DNA from: Hyphochytrium catenoides
Taxonomy: Eukaryota > Sar > Hyphochytriomycetes > Hyphochytriales > Hyphochytriaceae
Direction of reading: 5' to 3'
NCBI GenBank assembly: GCA_900088475.1
Contig: FLMG01003087.1
Coordinates: forward strand, 1-22,035
DNA length: 22,035 nucleotides
The notes beneath the pieces were generated by a model. That model saw nothing but the letters and a program-made list of their open reading frames with translations. It did not search any database and had not been told where the DNA came from. The translations under genes and the position numbers were made by a program. Below, in pieces: positions 10,552 through 18,512 of this stretch. How positions within the stretch are numbered: the stretch's first letter is position 1; the number at the start of each line of letters is the position of its first letter.

Positions 10552-10941
10552 TCAGCAGCAGAGAAGGCCGGCAGATGCAAGGTGGGAGGTGTAGCTAGGC
10601 TGAGGAGGCGGCGGCGGGGGAGAGAAGCAGCTAGAGAAGCCAAGCTCTGAATTGAAAGGCGTCATCATCATCTCAGAAGAACGAAGGCCAAAGATCTCTA
10701 CAGTACCAAGATTCTCACTGGGAAAGACAGCAAAATCCTTAGCGTTAGCGGTATATTGCTGTGTGTTATTGATCAGCGCAGAAGAGTCGTGATCTCTGTC
10801 AATGGAGAGTTGCTTCCTCCTCAGCCCCACAGGAGAGGGGCGAGCTGGGGCTTGAGGAAGAATTGGAAGGAAAGTGACAGGCAGTACGCACGAGACGAGG
10901 CCTTGACAGTCGGAGCTAGATAGCAGCGCCACTCCTCCCAT
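10552..10941 (-). CDS. Hypothetical single-exon ORF upstream of KBP
   Basis: A minus-strand frame from an ATG at 10941 to a TGA at 10552 would encode 129 aa: a hydrophobic start (MGGVALLSSSDC…), a mixed-composition middle (QLSIDRDHDSSALINNTQQY, FPSENLGTVEIFGL) and a proline run near the C-terminus. A possible acceptor (pyrimidine tract then CAG near 10842) suggests that the last ~97 codons could instead be a terminal exon. The same frame stays open upstream only because of the (CT)n repeat. No family was recognised. The length is within what chance allows in a window this size, so this is a weak call. Confidence 0.25.
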   Translation of the reverse strand: MGGVALLSSSDCQGLVSCVLPVTFLPILPQAPARPSPVGLRRKQLSIDRDHDSSALINNTQQYTANAKDFAVFPSENLGTVEIFGLRSSEMMMTPFNSELGFSSCFSPPPPPPQPSYTSHLASAGLLCC

Positions 10942-11089
10942 AGGCAGGAGTGTAGTCCGAAGACAGAAGCTAAAGGGGCCGGACAGGGAGGAGCTCAGTC
11001 CGACGCCACAGGCAGCTATCGACTGCAGAAGAGAGATATTGCAAGACTCACCCGCGGAAGTAAGTAAGGTTAAAGCGGCGATAAGACAG

Positions 11090-11092
<3 letters not shown>

Positions 11093-11140
<48 letters not shown>
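11093..11140 (+). repeat. (AG)24 microsatellite just upstream of KBP
   Basis: A perfect AG dinucleotide run of about 48 bases that ends 63 bases before the KBP start codon. It lies in the KBP 5' UTR or core promoter. In the KBP reading frame it would encode Arg-Glu repeats, but no ATG precedes it in that frame. Confidence 0.95.
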
Positions 11141-11141
<1 letters not shown>

Positions 11142-11203
11142 AAGAATGGGAGAGGAGAGATGAAGATGTTGACGGGCCTTCCAGGCGCGCACGCTGGACA
11201 CAA

Positions 11204-14200
11204 ATGAGCTCCAAGGAAGACATCCTCCAGATGGCAGCCCGCACAGGGCTCGCAGTTGTCGAGGAGGTCACGGACCAGGACTTTGAGAAGCAATGGCAGG
11301 ACCATTATGAGCGGGCAGAAGAGCTATATCAGGTAAGCCCCCGATGGTCTCTCACTTCTTTAGTTGTCCAGTAAGGGCACAGACCGCCCATAAACGGCGA
11401 CCGCCCTTGCAGTCAGTCCTCCACCGTGACTGGTCTTCCTTTTGCTTGAGTGTCCAATCTTAATCCTCTTTCTCCGTCTAAGGCTCCAGCTCGCCATCTC
11501 TTCTTCTCTCTTTCCCTCTCCTTTCTATCGGTAGGCCCTCGATGGTCGCCAGGGGTTGCACACCACGCTCGGTTCTTTCGTTCTGCCTTCCTTTTCAGTG
11601 GTAAATAGAGCCTCAAAATGTCTTTCCCAACTGAATGTAGGCCATCGATCCGGAAACTGAGCCTTATCGGTCTAAGTACGAGGCCAGGAAGATAATGGTA
11701 CGGGCTGCTGGAGGCCACTGAAGGATACAGATAGTCTTTACTATTGCTCCGGCGCTCGCTCAATCGGTCACTACTCCTACCGTTATGCTGGCGGCAGATA
11801 CTCTTCTATGCTGTCTAGAACTAGGCGCTGTGCTTACTTTTCGCTCCGTAGCTCACTGCAGCAGTCCCTAACCTTCTTCCTTATACTTGCAGACTGATCT
11901 GCGGAAGGATGCGCTCGGCAGGAAGGTTGTTGCCCAGGTGCAGACGCCAGATAAAGTGGCCGTAAGATGAAGCTTCGTGTTGAGACTAACCTCTTTGCTC
12001 CTAACTTGATAGCGGTTCCTTCTTCGTCTTTGCAGTTCTATGCGGAGAAAGTAGCCATCGCGGACTTCAAGCTAGGCAAGAACTTGATGGAGACTGAAGA
12101 AGCACATGGTGCGTCTTCTCAAAGTCTGCATCTTGGGGGCTCTGTTCTTTGCATCGTCACCTTTCTCCTTTCCGCGTCAACACTCACTCTCTCTGCTCCA
12201 GCTGCCGGCGAGTACCTTGAAGACGCTGTCAACTTCTTCTTCCCCGGACTGGCAGAGAGTGTGAGTGACTATTGTAGGAACAGTGATAGAGGAACTGGAC
12301 ACTAGATAATTGAATGTGAGATGGACAGAAGCACAGTCGTGATAGCGATAAGGTTTGGGCTAACAGGGAGCTAGCTGCTCTCAGTCAAACCCTGCTCACA
12401 CTCGCCTAACAAAGTGCTTTTTGCATGGCGGCGCAGGTGAAAATGATGGAAACGCAGGTCAAGGCGGCTGATTCGGCAAAAGGAGAGGAGACTGGGAGAG
12501 AGCACTATGGTATAACAGGACTTCATTAGACATTGCAAAGCGCTTCTCATCTTCCAAACCCAAGCTTTCATAGTGTCACGACTGGTTAGCTCTACCATGA
12601 GAGTAGCTCTGAATATAACCTATTTGCTGCGTACAGAGATGACTGTTGAAAGAGCTGCGCTGGCCAATAAGGAGCTCACACTAGGTCAGTAAAGGACTGC
12701 ACCACTAGCCCTTCCAGCATCCGCCCTTATCACGAGCTCAGAATGGTTGGCGTCATCTCTCCATCTTTGTCCTTAGATCTCCTCAACCAGCTGGCGCTAC
12801 TGAGGTCAGTCAGATGAGACTCTGTAAGCTGCGTTTCTACAAAGCCTTAACCTTGCCTGTGACAGAACATACAGAGAGGAGTACAAGAAAGCGCTCCAAT
12901 ATCTTTTATTCGCTCAAGAAGCCTATGAAAGATATCTCAAAGCCGCCAAGGCTTCCTCTCTAGAGTTAGCTGATGGTAGCCAGCGGGGCCTGGAGCTGGA
13001 ACGGTTGAATACCATGACGCAATACTACCTCATCCAGGTATTAGATCAGAACCTCCGTTTCTGTCTCTCGTTTTGTCCTTGATTCTTTTCTTGGTTTTCT
13101 GGTGGAAGAACGATTAGAGCTCCCGTTAGAACCGGCTTTTGTAATGCTTTCATGGTATGGAATGTCTATCATCGACCTGTGAACTGCATCTAATTGTTGA
13201 TTGCTTCTACGCCTCGTGCTTGGTGTTTGGCAGGTGTATATGCACCTTGGAGAACCCGAGAAAGGGGCTGCTGCAGGTCTCGAGACAGTGCGACGATGCT
13301 TGAAGAGGAAGTTGATTCCTGGCATTCGGTGGACTCCATTGCTGCTTGACCTAGAATCTTTCTTCAGAAGCAGGGCAAGATTTAGACAGGTTCATCTGCT
13401 TCTCCAGACACCCGACACTCATACTGCCCTTTCTGTGCGCTTGAGGTCTCCTATTGGGTGGCACCAGGACCTTCTAGAGCCTGTGTTTGCTGGCAGATAC
13501 TGTTACCGTTCTTTAGTCTTTTCTTGCGTGTCTCTTGTACAAAAGCGCTTACACAGATTCACTAGTCAGCACATCTTCTTAACGTGGCGAAGAAGATTTC
13601 GGAGCAAGACGAGGAAGCTGCTGACCCGGTCGGAGAGGTGGAGGAAGGTGAAGGCGAGAAGGTAGCCACAGAGAGAGCAAATATCCATTTAGGTTGGGCA
13701 TCCCTGTACTCCAAGGTCTTAGAGGTACGTGTGGAGAGACAAGCTGTATTATAGCTCCTCTAACGTCCTTCTTGCTAACCTTTATTACATAGCACGGTCT
13801 CTCCCTCTGCCGTTCCTTATCCTTGACGGTGACGTGATAGCTTCATTCACTCTTCATCACTTTCTCTATCTATTTAAGAGATATGCCCACTTCCACCCTC
13901 TTTCACTGTCCCTGGCTGGTCCAGCAAGAGAATTGGCTGCTGTTTAACCAACTGCCCAATGCTTCTATAGGTAGCCCAAAGCAAGACAGAGGATCCAGAT
14001 ATAGAATTAAAGGTAGCATGGTCAAGCGCTTAAGGTTGACAGATGGTGTTTATGTAAATGCATTCATAGGAAGAGGGTGAGCTGGACCGCGTTCTCGAGC
14101 TGGATTCGGAGGAATTTCCTGCTCTTCTCGACCCCAGAACGGTCACTACATTCGACCATGCGAGAGATCTATTCAAGCTCGCTCTCACACACTACACTAA

Positions 14201-15674
14201 AGCAAAGGTACCAGCACTTCTTACTGGACCGACCAGCTACACCAAGCGCTTTGTGTTGCTGCTAGGCCCAGGGTGCCCCTGCTTTCAACTAGCCACTCCC
14301 TGACGTTGCAAGGCCCTGTTACAATGACTTCTTCACTCAATAACCTTGCTTCCCTATCTCGGTACTTGTAAGGCCCTGTTACACTGACTTCTTCACTCAA
14401 TAACCTTGCTTCCCTATCTCGGTACTGTATCCCCAGGACTTTTACGTCCTGGATGGCTATGTGACCCAGCACGTCCGCATCCAGCAGGGGATAAGTAAGC
14501 TCTACCGACTCTTAGCCTTCTTTGAGCCAGACAATAAGAGGAGACTGGCGATGCACTCGAAGAGACTGACTACCCTCTCTCCCTATTTAAAGCTGCTGAG
14601 TAAGACGGTAGGTGGGGGTTTGTGGTGGTGGGGGAGAGTATTCCGGGACAAAGGACGAAAGACCTACTGTCATCATCGTAAGAATTACGTTTCTCCACGG
14701 GGATCCAGAGTCGTCGAAGGGAAGACGCCTTCCACATTAGAAATGTGTGGAAAGGAACATGGGTGGATGGGAGAAGAGGCATAGAAGCCAGCAGGGAGGA
14801 CTAGGAGAGAATTCGGGAACCTGCCAAGGGTCTACCTAATTTGCGTCAGCTAACAGACCTTTTTGCAGGCATATATGAACCTTCAGAAGGAGCTCTCGTA
14901 CGAGCTGGGAGAAGCGTACATCGAGCTTATGTCCATCAAGGAGGAACTGATCTCAGCCAAGGTGAGGACTCATAGAGGAAACGGCACGAAGGAGAAAAAG
15001 TTGCCTTTTGAGTAGCGAGAGGGCTCACATGCCTTCGAATGCTTCCTGGTGCTCACTCTTCTACGTCTCTTGTCCTTTCAGGCTAGTGCAGGTCAATTCA
15101 AAGCTGTAGACCTCCAGAAGTTCAATGGCTTTGTCTCTGATGGGATTGATCAGTTCAAGTACTTTCTCTCCCTCTACCAGAGCTCGGGCCCATCACTCTC
15201 GCCCGACCTCCAGACCTTCCAGCAGCAGGAGGAGGACGAGAAGCGTCTCATTCTTATGGCATACTTTCACATCGCACGACTCTACCATAAGTTCCTTTAC
15301 ATGGACACTTCACAGCAGATACGCTCCCTTAAAGAGAGGTGAGGAGATGTTAGACAGCCCCACTCCTTAATAGCGTTGCTTCTGCTGCACACGCTCGCCT
15401 GTCCCTTGACCTTACAAACTACATTTCTCTAGCACAGTCAGTAAGCCTGCCCTTGCCGTTGTCCTCTCTCCAATCTCTTCCTGAATCTAACCTTTGCTCT
15501 CTTCTCTGATTCCCCTTCACCTTCAGTACTGAGAGGTTCGAGGCTCTGGTAAAGTTTGCTCGGCGGCAGCTGGGACCTCAGGTGGAGGATATATTCAGTG
15601 AGATTAGACTTTGTGAGGAGATGGCAAAGATGCTCCCCGTGAAGATTGGTCAGCTGACCAAGGCAGCGAGATAA
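11204..15674 (+). CDS. KIFBP: KIF-binding protein (KBP), kinesin motor-domain inhibitor
   Basis: Seventeen exons: 11204-11332, 11641-11697, 11893-11961, 12036-12108, 12202-12260, 12437-12509, 12637-12684, 12777-12804, 12866-13037, 13234-13389, 13566-13724, 13971-14012, 14070-14207, 14437-14607, 14869-14961, 15082-15338, 15527-15674. The product is 623 aa, against about 621 for human KBP. KBP is a TPR-like helical solenoid that binds certain kinesin motor domains and blocks their microtubule binding. Recognisable blocks: DPETEPYRSKYEARKI near the N-terminus; a TPR-like stretch in exons 9-10 (YREEYKKALQYLLFAQEAY, then VYMHLGEPEKG); FDHARDLFKLALTHYTKAKD; DGYVTQHVRIQQGISKLYRL; LAFFEPDNKRRLAMHSKRL; and ISEIR-like C-terminal helices ending KIGQLTKAAR. 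Exon 8 is only 28 nt. The ATG has A at -3; a 5' UTR intron (donor at 11059, GTAAGT) is possible. Splice phase is continuous through all 16 introns. Confidence 0.93.
14310..14429 (+). repeat. 60-bp tandem duplication inside a KBP intron
   Basis: Two head-to-tail copies (14310-14369 and 14370-14429) of a 60-base unit starting AAGGCCCTGTTACA. They differ at one internal base (A or C at position 15 of the unit) and at the last few bases. The duplication lies in the intron between the exons ending at 14207 and starting at 14437, and supplies its pyrimidine-rich 3' half. It looks recent. Confidence 0.9.
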
Positions 15675-15928
15675 CAGGGCCCTCGCCCGCACCTCTCTTC
15701 CAGTTCCCTTCTCTAGCTGTCTCTGTCTGCTGTCTGTATGTGAGGGTACCCTCCTGTTTGCGTACCTACTCTTTGGTATTGCTTTTCTGTCATTGAGACA
15801 GCTACCTGTCAGATGTCAGCCGAAGCTATGGCCCAACCAACAGAGTCATTCAGTCAAATCATCTACCACCTCCTGTTACTCTTGTACCATGGAGTTTCTC
15901 CCTTTTTTCCTGCTGCCGCAACAATTGT
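15675..15928. other. Convergent intergenic region between KBP and uL11m
   Basis: These 254 bases separate the KBP stop from the uL11m stop and should hold both 3' UTRs. No conserved coding exon, RNA gene or AATAAA signal was recognised. Confidence 0.5.
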
Positions 15929-16606
15929 CTACTTATCCTGGACGACCTGGACGCCCATAGATAGAGCAGTTCCCATAATTTGCCGGGCAATAGGCAGGAC
16001 CTCCTGTCCCTTCATTGTAGGGCAAGTCGCTTTGACCTGAAGTAACGTATTAGACATCATCACAGTGGCAGGCAAACGATCGTTCTGGCTCCTTCTACTT
16101 GCTATTACTTCCTCCAGCCTTTGGAGCACGGCCCTTCCATAAGGTAGTCCACGCTAACAGCGTCCAAATCACAGTCCTCTTAGGCCGCTGCAGCTTACCT
16201 TTGCGATCTCATAGATATGTTTAGCGGTGATCTTTCCTGCTCTCTGCGTTCCGGGGGCGTTTGCTCCCTTGTCAATGCCTGCGGCTCGTTTAACAAACCA
16301 AGAGGCCGACGGAGTCTTGATCTCGAAGTCAAAGGTTCTGTTTGCATATGCCGTCAAAGTAACGTTTAGAGGCACTTCTTCGACGTAATGTTTAGTCTTG
16401 TCATTAAATTGTTTGCAGAACTCCATCATGTTCACTCCCAGGGGACCAAGGGCCTGAAGACAACATGGCGTGTTTAGTCAGTAGAGTGCACCCTCTCAAT
16501 GGCTTGTCTATTGAAAGCATCTGACCTGGCCAATCGCTGGGGAAGGTGCAGCTTTTCCAGCCGCCACTCTTAGCCTTGCAACACCTTTGATTGTCTGAGT
16601 CGCCAT
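15929..16606 (-). CDS. MRPL11: Mitochondrial-type ribosomal protein uL11 (L11)
   Basis: Three exons on minus: 16606-16526, 16453-16199, 16036-15929, giving 147 aa, all in phase 0. uL11 forms the base of the large-subunit stalk and the GTPase-associated centre with rRNA. The N-terminal proline-switch segment AAGKAAPSPAIGQALGPLG crosses the first junction, followed by VNMMEFCKQFNDKT, the linker, FVKRAAGIDKGANAPG and the C-terminal rRNA-binding domain (AGKITAKHIYEIAKVKA … QIMGTALSMGVQVVQDK). The length and sequence are of bacterial/organellar rather than cytosolic eukaryotic type. There is no long presequence, only a short basic N-terminus (MATQTIKGVARLRVAAGK), as in fungal mitochondrial L11. 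A plastid origin is less likely from the MEFCKEFN-type motif but not excluded. It is divergent from the methyltransferase gene and convergent with KBP. Confidence 0.93.
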
Positions 16607-17087
16607 CTCGCCACTGTCGATGAAGCTCTAGTATCTCAACCTCGCAGTACAGAGCCCAACAACTGAGCGGAGAAATGCAATAATCTCTCAAATGGCAGGC
16701 ATCAATCTGCTGACCAGAAAGCTGCAAAATAACAGAGCGCCGGATCTCCATTGACCATTCCTCACAACAGATAGCCACAAAAAGAGATGTAAAATATACA
16801 CAATACAGTTGACAACTTTGTCAAAATTGTCCACATTGGTTAATTTTTCGTATTGTTATATTTGACACAGCTGTGTATATTTGTCCTAGCGTAAAGTATG
16901 GCATGTCAAATCCGTCCAAACTTCGTCAAGACTTAGCTGCCATCAGCCAAAAGGCAATGGTCGGTACTTCCAGGCGGGCGGCGGAGGAGCGAGAGACCCA
17001 AGAACCGCGGAAGAAGAAAGGGTGAAGGAAAGAGGCCAGCGGTCCCCGCTTCTCTAGCTCAAATAGTGAAGCGGGGTTAAGGTGAAG
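16607..17087. promoter_or_regulatory. Divergent promoter region between uL11m and the methyltransferase, with nested dyads
   Basis: These 481 bases separate two outward-facing start codons. The middle (about 16785-16890) is clearly more AT-rich than its surroundings and contains several dyads: AAATATACACA (16792-16802) paired with TGTGTATATTT (16872-16882); CAATAC (16801-16806) with GTATTG (16851-16856); the 16-base hairpin TTGACA-ACTT-TGTCAA (16809-16824); and the perfect 12-base palindrome ACACAGCTGTGT (16865-16876). These may be transcription-factor sites or a small inverted-repeat element; the sequence alone does not decide. Confidence 0.5.
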
Positions 17088-18400
17088 ATGGCCGGTGAAG
17101 GTGCTGATAACGAGGCCAAGAAGGGTGAGAGCTTTGAGAACCCGCGGTACTGGGAGGACGAGTTCTACACTGACGTAGATTGCCTCTATGACTGGTATAG
17201 CACCGATGACTGGCTGTCCGAGACATTGGCCACGTCAGTCGTGGATCAAATACGAAGCCTTAGAGGTGAACAGGTCGATATAGGAACCCTTCGAGTTCTA
17301 GACGTAGGCTGTGGGACCTGTCCTCTACTCTTCCGTCTGGCCAGTTCTTATGGCTTCAAGCACTTGGTGGGTATTGATTTTGCGGAGACAGCGGTCCAGA
17401 TTTGCCAAGAGGCAGTCAAGAGGAAGCAACAGAAAGAGCGAGAAGTATTGATTGGAGAATCATCACAAGGGGGCACGGTGATGGGAGGATCTTTGGACCA
17501 AGAGGAGGCGCAAGAGAATGAGGAGGAAGAAGCTGAGGAAGAAGAAGATGACATAGGGGAGATTCCTGAGGACTCCAGTATCTCCTTCCACACCATGGAC
17601 GCTTGTCAGCTTCCGAACCACTTCTCTGAGGGCTCCTTTGACATTATTGTTGACAAAGGATGCCTCGACTGCTTTGTTTCCGGAGAAGGAGAGAAGAAGA
17701 TTGCAGCTTATCTCGATGCGGTCTCTTTCTCTCTTTCAAAAAAAGGCGGTATCTTCGTCCTCATCCCTGTGAACGGAGCTGATATTCCCCACTTGCTAAA
17801 GACTCTACAAATAAAGGTGAGGCGTCCGCTGTTAGTGGAGCTAAAGACCACAAGCCAAGGTGGAAACGACATAGAAAGAGGGTGTCTGATCTCATCTATA
17901 AAGAACACAAGGAGTCTGAGACGTCACCATGTAGAGAAAGACGGAGTGGGCGAAGTGAATAAAGAGAGACAGAGAGAGAAACTGCGTGTTGCGGCGAGGA
18001 ACAAAGTTGGAAAAAGAGGTGCAGAAAGAACTCTGAAGGGAGAAAGACAGAGACAAAGCTGAGACAAAGCTGGGTGCACGGATTGCTAACAGCTTGTATA
18101 TAGGTTGACAGCAACGCCAATCATCGGGCGGCTCGGAACCCAAAACGCACTTCTCAGTGGGAGCAGACGAAGCAGTTAGAAGGCATTGAGAGGCAAAGCT
18201 ATCAGCAGACACTATTCCTTTCGCAAGTGATTGCCAGAGAAGAGAAGCATATCTTCCTCCTGACGAAGAGGCCACTGCCTTCAAATGAGGAACTGCTAAT
18301 CTTCTGCGGAGTGTGCGGAACCTCCTTTCCATATCCAGAAGGCACACCACAGCTGTGTAATGTGTGCAGCAATCGCATGCAGAGGTTCGCCCTGTCATGA
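17088..18400 (+). CDS. Class I SAM methyltransferase (METTL13/CSKMT/EEF1AKMT4 type) with C-terminal zinc ribbon
   Basis: Two exons, 17088-17816 and 18104-18400, phase 0, 341 aa; the ATG has A at -3 and G at +4. The N-terminal ENPRYWEDEFY…DWY is the usual lead-in of this lysine-methyltransferase group (targets in relatives include eEF1A and citrate synthase). SAM-binding motif I is LRVLDVGCGTCPLL (68-81), the acidic end of beta-2 is LVGIDFAE (93-100), and FDIIVDKGCLDCF (184-196) matches the family's DKGTLDA block. Residues about 124-164 are an acidic insertion (Glu/Asp runs) between beta-2 and the beta-3 strand ISFHTMDA. Exon 2 ends in CGVCGTSFPYPEGTPQLCNV, with Cys 311, 314, 328 and 331, spaced like an LSD1-type zinc finger. 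Unspliced RNA would read on in frame to 18062. The substrate is unknown; a translation-factor lysine is a guess from family. Confidence 0.88.
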
Positions 18401-18512
18401 GCAGTATATGCCAAAGACTTATTTTGAAACAGGAACATCTAACATCTGAGTCTGGGTAATAAGACAGAGCACGGAAGTGGTCAGAGGNTCGCTACTTAGC
18501 TCTCGCAAGTCG
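18401..18512. other. Short convergent intergenic region containing one ambiguous base
   Basis: Only 112 bases separate the methyltransferase stop from the ThrE-like stop, so the 3' UTRs probably overlap. The single N of the window is at 18488. Confidence 0.6.

Noticed and set aside
11039-11203. An N-terminal extension of KBP through the (AG)n run giving Arg-Glu repeats.
   Set aside because: No in-frame ATG upstream. The ATG at 11204 gives a total length matching known KBP.
13201-13665. A 154-codon plus-strand frame read as a single exon.
   Set aside because: It contains KBP exon 10 (13234-13389) and then intron. The next real exon (13566 on) is in another frame and matches KBP.
16404-16778. 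A 124-codon minus-strand frame overlapping the uL11m start.
   Set aside because: It is in a different frame from uL11m exon 1 and lacks similarity; the uL11m reading is unambiguous.
17892-18398. A 168-codon minus-strand frame opposite the methyltransferase 3' end.
   Set aside because: It is antisense to the zinc-ribbon exon, which has clear coding features on the plus strand.
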